Numbered from the stretch's first letter, positions 1-11,920 are shown. The stretch: DNA of 64,000 nucleotides from Beroe forskalii (GCA_011033025.1 WFMF01000355.1:62001-126000); one strand, 5' to 3'. Translations and numbers: made by a program. The notes: generated by a model from the letters alone, not told the origin.

Positions 1-800
1 AGATAGCCCCTCACTAGCCCCTTACTAGCCCCTCACTAGCCCTCACTAGCCCCTTACTAGCCCCTCACTAGCCCCCTCACTAGCCCTCACTAGCCCCCTC
101 ACCAGCCCCTTTACTAGCCCCTCACTAGCCCCTTTACTAGCCCCCTTACTAGCCCCCTTACTAGCCCCTCTACTAGCCCCTCACTAGCCCCTTACTAGCC
201 CCTCACTTTATCTCACTAGCCCCCTCACTAGCCCCCAGCCCTTACTAGCCCCTTACTTATATTCACTAGCCCCCCTCACTAGCCCCTTTTGCAGCCCTCA
301 CTCAGCCCCCCTGACTAGCCCTTACCAGCCCCTCACTAGCCCCCCTCAGCCCCCCTTTACGAGCCCCGCACAGCCCCCTTTACTACTAGCCCCTCACTAG
401 CCCCCCCTTAGCCCCTCACTAGCCCCTCACCAGCCCCTTTAGCCCTCACTAGCCCCTCATAGCCCCTTATTAGCCCCTTTGTAGCCCTAACCAGCCCCTC
501 ATCAGCCCCCACTAGCCCCTTACTAGCCTCTCAAGCCCCTTTTACTAGCCCCTCACTAGCTGGTTAGCCCCTTACCAGCCCCCTTGAATTGACCCCCAAT
601 TATGATCACCAGCCCCTGACTTTTCACTAGCCCCTGGCAGCCCTTGTCCAGCCCCTTTACCAGCCCCTCACTTTTGAAATACTAGCCCCATTCTTCATAA
701 AACCCCTTTGACTAGCCCCCTTACTAGCCCCTCAGTCCCTAATTAGCCCCTCACTAGCTCCCTCAGCTCCCTCACTAGCCCCTCACTAGCCATTCATGGC
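1..800. repeat. Minisatellite array, CACTAGCCCCT/TTACTAGCCCC units
   Basis: Degenerate 10-11 bp units run over the whole interval, most often CACTAGCCCCT or TTACTAGCCCC. It is the inverse orientation of the array at 2700-3920. Non-repeat scraps inside it (about 585-710) resemble unique sequence at 4860-4990, so the array is interrupted or the base calls are poor. Confidence 0.9.
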
Positions 801-1247
801 TGGGATGCATGACCATGGTGTAGTTGCTACGTCACGTGCTAATTATGACATCACATGACATAACCTGTGGCACATCACTTGATATACCGAGACATATCAC
901 ACGACCTCTAGTTCTATCCAGTGCTGATTATATCCAGTGCCGATTTCAATTTTAAATCAGTGCCTTGTTGATCGTAACTAAATCATTTATATATAATTGC
1001 TGACGCAAGCTGTTGAGATTCAGCTTGCTAAACACGTATATCCCTGTTTGCGTTGCGCGGCGCCTGTACACACACCCATGCGGGCTTAGGAAAGATTCAG
1101 CACGCAGCACGGTGGCTTGAAATTCTCACCAATAATAGTTATAAAAGACAATTGTCGGCTGTTGACACACCCTCGTGAGAACTGAGAATCAGCGCCACGT
1201 TGCAGTGTTGCACGTGCGCGGCGCTGATGCTCATCTCGGCTGGGCTA

Positions 1248-1770
1248 GTGTCCCATATAACTCTAGGCTCTTAGCTTCATTATATCTATGATAATGACCT
1301 CACTCAGAAAAATACATTTAAGTGCACCTAGCGCTTTAAGGGTTAGGGGGTCAGGTTAGGGTCAGATCTGGATTTCAGGTTAGGTAAGGATTAAGGTCAG
1401 GGGTTTTGGTTAGGGGCCATAAATATATTCTTGATATTTAGGTTTAGGATACAGAAAATTGACGTCTAGATCTGTGACGTCACCAGAGCCGTTTATAGGC
1501 TAGTGTCCCATATAACTCTGGGCTCTTTCATTATCTATGATAATGACGTCAGTCAGAAAATTATAGTTAAGCGCATCTAGCGCTTTAAAGGTTAGGGGTT
1601 AGGATCAGGATTAGGTCAGGATTTGTTAGGTTTAGGCCAGGATTAAGGTTAGGGTTTTGGTTAGGGTCATATTTAGGTTTAGATACGGAAAAATTGACCT
1701 TTGATCTGTGACGTCACTCAGCCAGAGTTATATGGGTCACATACCCGTTTATATGGGAGAAATACCCTCG
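1248..1770. mobile_element. Two tandem CCCATATAA-ended MITE copies
   Basis: Two back-to-back copies, about 1250-1500 and 1501-1770. Each starts with GTGTCCCATATAACTC and continues with a CTATGATAATGACSTCA-like block. Each has a core of degenerate TTAGGG-like words and closes with GATCTGTGACGTCAC. The second ends in CCGTTTATATGGGAGA, the inverse of its start. The same family recurs at 5408-5900 and 35302-35538. No coding sequence. Confidence 0.65.
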
Positions 1771-2699
1771 GCTGGCGTCAGTGGGTTATTAATCGTACGA
1801 CTAAGAGCAAGCAGAGGTCATTGTCATAGATAATGAAGGCTCCCGTTTATTTGGAAGACCGACCCGGCGCGGGTTTTATCTTCCTCTAACCACTAAGTCT
1901 AACCAGTGGTGTCGCGCTTGCCTCGCAATCGCATTCTGTGCGATAAACCAGGGTCCTGGTAAGGGTCTACCCTCCACCGCGCACACTTCTCTCTGCAGGA
2001 ACAGTGAATGGGATCGGGACCCGCAAAATGTCCGAGTGTTGCGCACGTGCACTAATTAAGTAAATGGCCCTGCTTGCAGTTGTTCTTAGTCGTTAGATGG
2101 ATTTCAATGTACGATGAATAACCCACTGCGACGCCAGCCGAGATAAGTTTCAGCGAGGTGCACGGGCACTGATTCTCACGAGGGTGTGTCAACAGCTCGA
2201 CGGACATGATTGCCCGTCTATTTCTTCTGACTGGATGGCAGCTCGACGGACGTTGCTCGTCTATTTCTTACCCTGTGACTGGATGGCGAACCCGGAGAGC
2301 GCAAAAGACGTCCAAAGGTGGACACGTTGCGCCGCGCGCGAGGGTAGGGTAACATCCTACGAGTCAACAGCCGACAATTGTCTTAGTCTTTTATAACTAT
2401 TATTCGTGAGATTTCCAAGCCACCGTGCTGCGCGCTGAATCTTCCTAAGCCCGCATAGGTGTGTACGGGCGCCGCGCAAGGCAAGCTGAATCTCAACAGC
2501 TTGCGTCAGCAATTATACTTATAAATGATTTTGTTACGATCAACAAGGCACTGATTTGCACTGAAATCGGCACTGGATATAATCAGCACTGATAGAACTA
2601 GAGAGGTCACGTGATATGTCTCGAGGTATATCACGTGATGTGCCACGGGCTAGTGTCATGTGATGTCATAATTAGCACGTGACGCAACCACACCATGGT

Positions 2700-3920
2700 C
2701 ATCCATCCAATATGAGTGGCCAATGAGGGGCTGGTGAGGGGCTAGTAAGGCCAGTGAGGGGCCAGTGAGGGCCAGTAAGGGCCAGTGAGGGGCCAGTGAG
2801 GGCCAGTGAGGGGCCAGTGAGGGGCCAGTGAGGCCAGTAAGGCCAGAGGGCCAGTGAGGCCAGTAAGGCCAGTGGGCCAGTAAGGCCAAAGAAGCCAGTG
2901 GGGCTAGTAAATGGCCAGTGAGGGCCAGTAAGTGGGCCAGTGAGGCCAGTGAGGGCCAGTGAGGGCCAGTAAGGGGCCAGTGAGGGGCCAGTAAGGGCCA
3001 GTGAGGCCAGCAAGGGCCAGTGAGGCCAGGTGATGGGCCAGTAAGGCTAGTGAGGGGCCAGTAAGGGGCCAGTGAGGCCAGTAAGGGCCAGTAGAGGGGC
3101 CAGTAAGGCCAGTGAGGGCCAGTAAGGGCCAGTGAGGGCCAGTGAGGGGCTAGTGAGTAAGGGCCAGTGAGGGGCCAGTAAGGGGCCAGTGAGGGCCAGT
3201 GCCAAGGGGCCAGTGAGGCCAGTAAGGCCAGCCAGGCCAGCAGGGGCCAGTAAGGGCCAGTGAGGCCAGTGAGGCCAGGGCTAGCAAGGCCAGTGAGGCC
3301 AGTGAGGGCCAGTGAGGCCAGTGGGCCAGGTGAGGGGCCAGTGAGGCCAGTGAGGGCCAGCAAGGCCAGTGAGGCCAGGCAAGGGGCTAAGGGCCAGTGG
3401 CGGCCACAAAGAGGCCAGCAGGCCAGTGAGGCCAGTAAGGCCAGTGAGGCTAGTGAGGCCAGGCCAGTGAGGGGCTAGTAAGGGCCAGTGAGTGGGCCAG
3501 TAAGGCCAGTGAGGGGCCAGTGAGGGCCAGTAAGGGGCCAGTGAGGGCCAGTGAGGGCCAGCAAGGGGCCAGTGAGGCCAGTAAGGCCAGTGAGGCCAGT
3601 AAGGGCCAGTGAGCCACAGTGAGTGAGGCCAGTAAGGGCCAGTGAGGGGCTAGAGGGGCTAGTAAGGGGCCAGTGAGGGCCAGTAAAGGCCAGTGAGGGG
3701 CCAGTGAGGCCAGTGAGGGCCAGTAAAGGCCAGTGAGGGCCAGCAAGGGGCCAGTGAGGGCCAGTGAGGGCCAGTGCGGGCCAGTGAGGGGCCAGTGAGG
3801 GGCCAGTAAGGCCAGTGTGAGGGCCAGAGGGGCCAGTGAGGCTAGTAAGGGGCCAGAGGCCAGTAAAGGGCCAGTAGCAAGCTAGTGAGGGGCCAGTAAG
3901 GGGCTAGTGATTAAGAATGA
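2700..3920. repeat. Minisatellite array, AGTGAGGGGCC/AGTAAGGCC units
   Basis: Roughly 1.2 kb of 9-11 bp units alternating GTGAGGG(G)CCAG and GTAAGG(G)CCAG. It is the inverted partner of 1-800. Long reading frames on both strands here are translations of the repeat and should not be called genes. Confidence 0.93.
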
Positions 3921-4140
3921 AACAATATTAAGGAATTTGTTTCTAGCGACTAAGTGAGGGGCTAGTGAAGAAACGGTCCAAATTTGTTTAATGGATGTCA
4001 TAATTTTATTTTGACGACAACAAAATTCGTGGGGCTAACAGTTAAATTTAGCCCCCATTAGCCTTCTCATATGAAGGCTTTAGCCCCTCATAGGAAGTAG
4101 CCCTCACGGAAATGCGTAGATACATAATTCGTGGGGGCTA

Positions 4141-5170
4141 TTTGGGGTTATTCCCAACCTATTTGCTATTTCTATGTGGATGTAAATAGGAGAATAATGA
4201 GCTCCCATGATATCTGTTATCTTGCTATAAAAAACGATTGATATATTTATAAAATACGATAAAAGCAAATATTTAAATAGTGTTATATTCTTAAGGGCTT
4301 TCAGTAGCAAAGAAAAAGTAAATAAAAAGAGATAAAATGATATATCAAAACGGCAACCCCGAAAAAGAAAAAATGATAAAAGGAAATATGTGTTATTAAA
4401 TGGCGCCACCCAGACGCGCGTAACTCATCCGTGTTTCAATGTTTATCTTCTAAAATGTTGAGATAAACGGACTTGTGGCCCATAATATATAGGGTATTGT
4501 CGTTTTAATTTCAATTATTTTTCCTTCCCCGCATTTTATCTGTCGTTTTTTTACTTATTTTAGATGGGGATAAAGAAATGTTTGGCGAAAAATTTTAATT
4601 TGTTAACTGAGGAGAATAAAAGTTTTGACTCAAAATTTATGATAGACTACATGTGATCGTTTTTTTGGGGCAGATTTTTACGAGACCCAAAAGATTGCAG
4701 CACTAGTCATTGTTATCAATGTTTGTGGTGAATTTTTGTTTTTTTTTGATTGATTTCTTAACTCATGATTCATTTTTTTATGGCAATGGATCATAACAAA
4801 ATTTTAAAAAGTTCATATAATAATACGTCATACACTAACAGGAATCAAATGGGCGCTGGTTGTATCTTTTGGGATTTTTGAATTGACCCCAAATGATGTG
4901 GATTTGACTTTACAAACCTGGAATTTTTGCCCAAAAACCGCCTGTTTCTTTTTTGAAATAGTGCCCCCATTCTTCAAAAAATTTTTTGAATATTAATACA
5001 TTCAGTCATTTTGAAGCAATTTTTAAAACACCATTTTTGATTGATGCGAGGGGGGGTAATACAAAAACATTTGGGGGTAATTATAATTGCACTTTGCCTT
5101 TCTTAATAAAATAAAACTCGATTTTGCATGAATTCCACCCAATTATTTAAATTAATTAAAGGTGTTTTAT
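4141..5170. other. AT-rich stretch between two element copies, nothing recognised
   Basis: No credible exon, RNA gene or terminal repeat is visible. Part of it (4860-4990) resembles the non-repeat scraps inside the array at 585-710, so it may be old flanking sequence of the same element family. Confidence 0.5.
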
Positions 5171-8100
5171 ATATAATTTACCCAAACTGTTTAGATTCAG
5201 CTTGCAAAACGTTTTCCCGTTTGGGTTTTCCGGGACGACTGTACACACACCTATGCGGGCTTAGGGAAGATTCAGCACAGCACGGTGGCCAAGTGCAATA
5301 GTTATAAAAGACTAAGACAATTGATAAACGATGACACCATGAGCTTGAGAATCAGCATACGTTGCAGTGTTGCACGTGCGCGCGCTGATGCTCTGTCTCG
5401 GCTAGATAGTGTCCCATATAACTCTAGGCTCTTGGCTTCATTATATCTATGATAATGACCTCTAACTCAGAAAAAGTATTTCAAATTGCACCCTAGCGCT
5501 TTAAGGGGTTAGGGTCAAGTCAGGGGTTGTTAGGGTTAGAGTGGATTAAGGTCAGGGTTTTGGTTAGAGGCCATATAACATATTCTGATATTTAGGTTTA
5601 GGATACAGAAAAATTGACGTCTAGATCTGATGACGTCACTCAAGAGTAACCGTTATAGGCTGAAATGGCCCATATAACTCTGTGGGCTCGAAATTATAGT
5701 TAAGCGCATCTAGCGCCTTAAAGGTTAGGGTTAGGATCAGGATTAGGGTCAGGATTTGTTAGGTTTAGGGCCAGGATTAAGGTTAGGGTTTTGGTTAGGG
5801 TCATATTTAGGTTTAGGATACGGAAAAATTGACCTTATGATCTGTGACGTCACTCAGCCAGAGTTATATGGGTCACATACCCGTTTATATGGGAGAAATA
5901 CCCTCGGCTGGCGTCAGTGGGTTATTAATCGTACGACTAAGAGCAAGCAGAGGTCATTGTCATAGATAATGAAGGCTCCCGTTTATTTGGAAGACCGACC
6001 CGGCGCGGGTTTTATCTTCCTCTAAGTCTAACCACTAACCAGTGGACAGTGGTGTCGCACTTGCCTGATCGCAATCGCATTCTGTGCGATAAACCAGGGT
6101 CCTGGTAAGGGTCTACCCTCCACCGCGTGCACTTCTCTCTGCAGGAACAGTGAATGGGATCGGGACCCGCAAAATGTCCGAGTGTTGCGCACGTGCACTA
6201 ATTAAGTAAATGACCTCTGCACTGCTTGCAGTTGCTCTTAGTCGTTAGATGGATTTCACCCATCCCTAGCGCGCAACACTCGGAAATTTGGAGGGTCGCG
6301 AAAAAAATGGCGCGCGGCGGAGGGTAGGGTAAAATCCTACTATTAGTCGTACGATGAATAACCCACTGCGATGCCAGCCGAGATAAGTTTCAGCGAGGTG
6401 CACGTGGCACTGATTCTCACGAGGGTGTGTCAACAGCTCGACGGACATGATTGCCCGTCTATTTCTTCTGACTGGATGGCAGCTCGACGGACGTTGCTCG
6501 TCTATTTCTAATTCTTGTGACTGGATGGCGAACTCGAGAGCGCAAAGTGACGTCCAAAGGTGGAACGTTGCGCCGCGCGCGAGGGTAGGGTAACATCCTA
6601 CGAGTCAACAGCCGACAATTGTCTTAGTCTTTTATAACTATTATTCGTGAGATTTCCACGCCACCGTGCTGCGCGCTGAATCTTTCCTAAGCCCGCATAG
6701 GTGTGTGTACGGGCGCCGCGCAAGGCAAGCTGAATCTCACCAGCTTGCGTCAGCAATTATACTTATCAATGATTTAGTTACGATCACCAAGGCACTGATT
6801 TAAAATTGAAATCGGCACTGGATATAATCAGCACTGGATAGAACTAGAGAGGTCACGTGATATGTCTCGAGGTATATCACGTGATGTGCCACGGGTTATG
6901 TCATGTGATGTCATAATTAGCACGTGACGTAGCAACTACACCATGGTCATCCATCCAATATGAGTGGCTAATGAGGGGCTAGTGAGGGGCTAGTAAGGGG
7001 CTAGTGAGGGGCTAGTGAGGGGCTAGTAAGGGGCTAGTGAGGGGCTAGTGAGGGGCTAGTGAGGGCCAGTGAGGGGCCAGTAAGGGCCAGTGAGGGGCTA
7101 GTAAGGCCAGTGAGGGGCTAGTAAGGGGCTAGTGAGGGGCTAGTGAGGGGCTAGTAAGGGGCTAGTGAGGGGCTAGTAAGGGGCTAGTGAGGGGCTAGTA
7201 AGGGGCTAGTGAGGGGCTAGTGAGGGGCTAGTGAGGGGCTAGTAAGGGCTAGTGAGGGCCAGTGATGGGCTAGTAAGGGGCCAGTGAGGGCCAGTAAGGG
7301 CCAGTAAGGGCCAGTAAGGGGCTAGTGAGGGGCTAGTAAGGGGCCAGTGAGGGGCTAGTAAGGGCTAGTGAGGGGCTAGTGAGGGGCTAGTGAGGGCTAG
7401 TGAGGGCCAGTAAGGGGCTAGTGAGGGGCTAAGGGGCTAGTGAGGGGCTAGTAAGGGGCCAGTGAGGGGCCAGTAAGGGGCTAGTGAGGGGCTAGTGAGG
7501 GCTAGGGTAAGGCCAGGGCCAGGCTGTGAGGGCCAGCCAGGGGCCAGTGAGGGGCTAGTGAGGGCCAGTGAGGGGCCAGTAAGGGGCTAGTGAGGCCAGT
7601 AAGGGCCAGTAAGGGCCAGTAAGGGCCAGTGAGGGGCTAGTAAGGGGCCAGTGAGGGGCTAGTAAGGGGCCAGTGAGGGGCTAGTAAGGGGCTAGTGAGG
7701 GGCCAGTAAGGGGCTAGTGAGGGCTAGTAAAGGGCTAGTGAGGGGCTAGTGAGGGGCTAGTAAGGGGCCAGTGAGGGGCTAGTGAGGGGCTAGTGAGGGG
7801 CTAGTGAGGGCTAGTGAGGGGCTAGTAAGGGGCTAGTAAGGGGCCAGTAAGGGGCTAGTGAGGGGTAAGGGGCTAGTGAGGGGCTAGTGAGGGCTAGTAA
7901 GGGGCCAGTGAGGGCCAGTAAAGGGCTAGTGAGGGGCTAGTAAGGGCTAGTGAGGGGCCAGTAAAGGGCTAGTGAGGGGCTAGTAAGGGGGCCAGTGAGG
8001 GGCCAGTGAGGGGCTAGTAAGGGCTAGTGAGGCTAGTGAGGGGCTAGTAAGGGGCTAGTGAGGGGCTAGTGAGGGGCTAGTGAGGGGCTAGTAAGGGGCT

Positions 8101-8405
8101 AGTGAGGGGCTAGTAAAGGGCTAGTAAGGGGCTAGTGAGGGGCTAGTAAGGGGCTAGTGATTAAGAATGGAAACAATATTAAGGAATTTGTTTCGAAGGA
8201 CTAAGTGAGGGGCTAGTGAAGAAACGCATTCAAATTGTTTAATGGATGTCATAATTTTGACATTTTGACGACAAAATGTACTCTCGTGGGGGCTAACTCA
8301 TTCAGTCAAATTTAGCCCCCATTAGCCTCTCATATGAAGGCTTTAGCCCCTCATATGGGTGCTATAGCCCCTCACGGAAATGCGTAGATACATAATTCGT
8401 GGGGG
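5171..8405. mobile_element. Composite foldback element, copy 2
   Basis: It repeats the plan of copy 1 about 4.2 kb downstream. A shortened left arm (5180-5400) mirrors the right arm at 6360-6970. Between them sit two CCCATATAA MITE copies (5408-5900) and a core closely matching 1790-2110. A long right array (6960-8165) and the same right flank follow. The left array and outer left arm of copy 1 are missing, so this copy is 5'-truncated or rearranged. No transposase is visible. Confidence 0.75.
6960..8165. repeat. Minisatellite array, AGTGAGGGGCT/AGTAAGGGGCT units
   Basis: About 1.2 kb of mostly 11-bp units. Compared with the array at 2700-3920 the dominant variant is GGCTAGT rather than GGCCAGT, so the two copies homogenised separately. 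Confidence 0.94.
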
Positions 8406-8710
8406 GCTAATGGGGGCTAAATTCGTTAAAACGTCTTGTGAGGGGCTATGAGGGGCTAAATTGCAGATTTAGCGCCCATGGGGGCTACGTGAGGGGCTAG
8501 TGAGGGGCTACTGAGGGCTAGTGAGGGGCTAGTGAGGGCTAAGTGAACTTTTTAGCCCCTCACCGTGAAGGGCCACATAATGCAAATAGCCCCCACCGTA
8601 TATTAGCGCCCATGGGGGCTAGACACCAAGATTAGCCCCTCACTAGCCCCTCACGTAGCCCCTCACTAGCCCCTCACGTAGCCCCCATGGGGGCTAATGG
8701 GGGCTATTTT
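8406..8710. repeat. Mixed-orientation array with CCCATGGG palindromes
   Basis: GTGAGGGGCTA and TAGCCCCTCAC units occur in both orientations, punctuated by palindromes such as AGCCCCCATGGGGGCT (8680-8695) and GCGCCCATGGGGGCT (near 8470 and 8605). The block follows the right flank of element copy 2. Confidence 0.8.
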
Positions 8711-8785
8711 ACGCTGAAATCAGTCATGTTCCTCAACTACCATTTCGCCCAAGTCTTTTGGATTGCCGTAAAAACACTTTATGGT

Positions 8786-8925
8786 GTCAGCGTACTATAC
8801 AGTGACATGGTGTCACTATATAGTGCGGTGTCACTATATAGTGCGATTACCAGTCTTTTGGGACCAGTAGAACACATCAGTTCAAATAAAGTTGATCTAT
8901 AGACCATTTCATTCTATCGACCAAT
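8786..8925. repeat. Short hairpin repeats, fragments of two dispersed families
   Basis: The segment 8786-8850 has repeated CACTATATAGTG palindromes and reappears inverted at about 63815-63885. The segment 8857-8925 (GACCAGTAGAACACATCA onward) resembles the right end of the foldback element at 35150-35215, including the ATCGACCAAT stretch. Confidence 0.6.
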
Positions 8926-8932
8926 GTACTTA

Positions 8933-9369
8933 CCTTATCGGACATAATTATCACGGACTTTAGTTTCGTACCTAAATTCACGCTTGATCCCGTTACTTCA
9001 AATTTCGACAAAAATTCGAATTTTCGGCTCAATTTTTCCCATTCTGTTCCACGATTTCAATACTTGAATTGAAGATTTTTTCAATATTTCTCGTTAATTT
9101 CTTGTTAATCAATACGATAAATTTCCATATTGCATGTACTAAGTATGAAAAATAAGTGTAATTTCCCTAAACATTTTATCATTCGTGCATTTTATTTTTA
9201 AGAGATGAAGTCACAAATTTTGCGTGTTTACCCTAGAAATTTTAAGAGGAAATACCGGACTTAATTTTCACGGACCTGAAAATCAGGGACAAAATTTTCA
9301 CGGACATTAATATTCACGCTGAGGGGCTCAGCGTGAATGTAATGTCCGTGATAATTATGTCCGATAAGG
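8933..9369. mobile_element. 437-bp TA-flanked MITE, ends CCTTATCGGACATAATTATC
   Basis: The terminal inverted repeats match for about 26 bp (8933-8958 and 9344-9369) and start CCTTATCGGACATAATTATC. Both ends are bordered by TA (8931-8932, 9370-9371), the target duplication expected for Tc1/mariner-type transposition. An inner hairpin, ATTCACGCTGAGGGGCTCAG (from 9312), sits just inside the right repeat. No coding capacity. Confidence 0.85.
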
Positions 9370-9370
9370 T

Positions 9371-9970
9371 ATACATGCCCCTCAGCTTCCTAGAGGAAGG
9401 GTGGAGTCTCGGTCTTTTGCGAGTTTAGCTTGCACTGTTTAATGTTCGTACATGGATGGGCGACATCTCATCTCACGACATTTCATCTCAGGACACTTCA
9501 TATCCCTGTCCTGACCCTAACCATAACCCTAACCCCCCAGATCGATATCATTGTTAATTGGTCCTCCCCAAAAAAATTCAAAGGATGTCCTAATTGAATT
9601 AGCAAATTTTTTATGTACATAATACCGTACAGTGCGAAAAAAGGCGACGTGTAAAGTAACAAATTTAAGCTTTGATTATGCAAAGGTAGCAATGGCTCCA
9701 CAGTCCACTTCAGCCAAAATGCACGAATTGTGGCCTATCATGCAAAAAATTAGGTTTCATAATGCGCCATATGATTTATGAATATGGTATGAAATTATCA
9801 CAATTATTTTAAGGTGCTGATCCTCATCACAGCCTTTTTATAGTTCCATAGGCAATTATTCATTGCGGTTGAATACTACATGGCATTATTATGAAACACC
9901 AAGCTTGATTTCCGCCAAGGATCAATATGCCCACAGATCATAAGTCGGCGGTTAAGTGTAGTAATATGGT
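9371..9970. other. Intergenic stretch with one MITE fragment
   Basis: The part at about 9455-9545 (CATTTCATCTCAGGACACTT, then CCTAACC-like words) is related to the small foldbacks at 24709-24838 and 41342-41465. I see nothing else to annotate. Confidence 0.5.
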
Positions 9971-10015
9971 GAGTAATAATGTCGAGCCCCGAAGGGGCGA
10001 GCCATTATTACGAAC
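9970..10015. repeat. GC-loop hairpin
   Basis: A TAATAATGTCGAGCCCC arm and a GGGGCGAGCCATTATTA arm close on a short GAA loop. It resembles the hairpins at 10748-10942 and 59388-60205. Confidence 0.65.
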
Positions 10016-10164
10016 CGTATTACGTACTAATACTGCAACCACTATTATGGAGGAACACATCCAGTTAAGTTTTGTTGCGAAAACCGTTCGTTTTAAGGTG
10101 GTTAGGGTCACGTGATAGCGATGACTGCCACACAAGCGAATGAGCAATGAGTATCATGCGTCAC

Positions 10165-10264
10165 NNNNNNNNNNNNNNNNNNNNNNNNNNNNNNNNNNNN
10201 NNNNNNNNNNNNNNNNNNNNNNNNNNNNNNNNNNNNNNNNNNNNNNNNNNNNNNNNNNNNNNNN
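10165..10264. other. Assembly gap, 100 N
   Basis: Exactly 100 N characters, the usual placeholder for a scaffold join of unknown size. Order and orientation across it are not shown by sequence. Confidence 0.99.
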
Positions 10265-10747
10265 TTTTTGAGTTGTACGATAATTACTTTAATTGGCCAA
10301 TTAACCAATTAAGGAATTGTCATTCTAAAATTTAATATAGCCTAATGCACGTACATCATTCTGAAGTTTCATATGCCGTTTAGATTATGATTCTATCTTT
10401 TATGGTTCTCGAGAACACTCAAACATAATTTTTATCATCGAGTCGTCGTAGTCCATGTTCTAATTTTTGATAAAATAGCGTTTTTTTGATAATTTATTGT
10501 GAGAAAACGACGCGGTCGATTTTCATGAAATTTTCAGGGTTTGTTATTGGTGTCGAACACTATGTCTGTGCAAATTTTCTTCACAAACAGATCAAATTAA
10601 CAGGTTGAAAGCGCGACTCGAAAATCGCGATTTTCGCAATTCACTGTATTTTTATATAATAGGCGCTGGCAAACGTATTTTTCAATACTTGAAAAACGGT
10701 TCCGCTACCACTTTTAGCACTTCATGCCGGTACTACCGGCTTGTTTT

Positions 10748-10942
10748 GGAAATCTGGCCAGCAGCCCCGGCCCTTCGGGCCGGGACTGCTAGCCTATTCG
10801 CTGCCTCGGCCCTTCGGGCCGAGGGCGCTTCCGGGCAGATGCTCTCGGCCGGCATCCCCGGCCCTTCGGGCCGGGGATGCAGACTCTCGGATGCCCTCGG
10901 CCCTTCGGGCCGAGGGCATCTGCCCTTCGGGCAGATGCCCTC
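10748..10942. repeat. Cluster of five CCCTTCGGG-stem hairpins
   Basis: Five consecutive perfect or near-perfect stems share the core GGCCCTTCGGGCC or GCCCTTCGGGC, each flanked by its own complementary pair such as CCCCGG/CCGGGG or CCTCGG/CCGAGG. The TTCG centre is a known extra-stable loop in RNA. Overlapping open frames arise because the hairpins contain no stops. Confidence 0.85.
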
Positions 10943-11042
10943 GAAGGGAGGGAATTTTCCGTGGCTGCGGGCGCTTGCCAGCGCCCTGATTAGCAGTTCT
11001 ATAATCTAGCATGCAGCGCAATGCTTGCCTGATTTAAATCAT

Positions 11043-11246
11043 TTAAATCATGGGCAAAACATGGGCAGTTCTTATCTTGCCTGGACTGATGGGGATGATC
11101 CGGTACGATATCGAAGCTGTGTCCTTTTTACTTCCCCTCGCATTACTGAACGCAATGAACGCTACAGCGGTTTTCCACCGAGTTTTACAATTGCCAGGCT
11201 TGGTCGATGTTTCGAAATCTACAACAGGGACTGAGTTGCACAGCAC
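11043..11246 (-). CDS. Unrecognised gene, last coding exon
   Basis: This exon follows a good acceptor (TTTCTAG before 11246) and reads in phase 0 for 67 codons to TAA at 11043. It joins in frame to the exons at 11921-12091 and 12315-12418. The peptide contains CNSVPVVDF, two cysteines and the stretch KKDTASISYRI. This looks like the end of a secreted or extracellular beta-rich domain, but I do not recognise the family. There is no membrane segment. The three exons have consistent phases and clean splice sites, which is why I prefer this frame to the two overlapping plus-strand frames. Confidence 0.5.
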   Translation of the reverse strand: MLCNSVPVVDFETSTKPGNCKTRWKTAVAFIAFSNARGSKKDTASISYRIIPISPGKIRTAHVLPMI

Positions 11247-11315
11247 CTAGAAACACATGTGCGGAATTGGTAAGTGAGTGAGTGAAGCGGTTTTTTATGC
11301 TCCCACAGGACCTGC

Positions 11316-11450
11316 GTTAGACTGGCGCAGGCCCCGCGCTAAACCGGCGCTTAACCTGCACATAACTGGCGCCAAACCTGCATTAGAGCTGCACTAGACT
11401 GGCACAAGACCCGCATTAAACAGGCGTTAGACCTGCATTAGACTGGCGCC
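11316..11450. repeat. About 20-bp minisatellite, CCTGCATTAGACTGGCGC
   Basis: Imperfect units of CCTGCRTTAGACTGGCGCA run through an intron of the unrecognised gene. A similar but distinct GACCTAAGGCGGACTC repeat lies at 16175-16280. Confidence 0.7.
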
Positions 11451-11669
11451 CGGACGAAGTGGCAAACAGATCTATGCCCGCTCCCACTAACATTACTGAC
11501 ATGGATTGATCAGATTGCAGTGCACTTATGTACTGTGGTTTGTAGATGAAGATATACCTTATAATGCACGAGAGCTTTCATTGAACTCAACAAAATTTAA
11601 TGGCTCCCTTGAACCTGTAACTGAAGAATGAAGATGCTCCCATAACGAAATTTCAAAACACTACCGGAA

Positions 11670-11820
11670 AAGTTTGAGAATAAAGAGAACGACTAAGTAA
11701 GAGGTCAATAATTAAATTATATTTCGGAAATAGTGGCACTAATATTCTTAGCTTTGTCATTATTTTCTTGATGAAATTTCTGACCTCTTACTTAAAGTCG
11801 ATATCTTTATTCTCAAACTT
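11670..11820. mobile_element. 151-bp hairpin MITE in an intron
   Basis: The arms AAGTTTGAGAATAAAGAGAA and its inverse pair over about 40 bp, including GTAAGAGGTCA / TGACCTCTTAC, around an AT-rich loop. No coding sequence. It lies in the intron between the exons at 11043-11246 and 11921-12091. Confidence 0.75.
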
Positions 11821-11920
11821 GCTAAAAATGCAAGTTATGTAACGTGACTACCTTTATTGTAATCTATAAAACACGGTACAAAATTGCAGCCACAGTACAA
11901 GGTTGCAGCCATTAGACTAC

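Larger units (their letters stand above)
1..4140. mobile_element. Composite foldback element, copy 1
   Basis: Two inverted arms (about 801-1247 and 2110-2699) enclose a core. Minisatellite arrays flank both arms in opposite orientation: CACTAGCCCC on the left, AGTGAGGGGCC on the right. Matching landmarks in the arms include the motif CCTAAGCCCGCATAGGTGTG at 2446 and its inverse near 1075, and the ACAATTGTCGGCTGTTGAC / inverse pair at 1150-1170 and 2370-2385. A second inner pair lies at 1768-1800 and 2108-2142. The right flank (3908-4140) recurs at 8158-8405, so this is a repeated unit. No transposase is visible. The open frames in the arrays are by-products of repeat periodicity. Confidence 0.75.

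Noticed and set aside
2656-3746. Long Leu/Ala/Pro/Trp-rich frames in the minisatellite
   Set aside because: They follow the period of the AGTGAGGGGCC array and exist on both strands. No start context, splice site or family.
10605-11021. Pro/Gly/Arg-rich frames on both strands over the hairpin cluster
   Set aside because: GC-rich hairpins lack stop codons, giving several overlapping frames. The stems explain the sequence.
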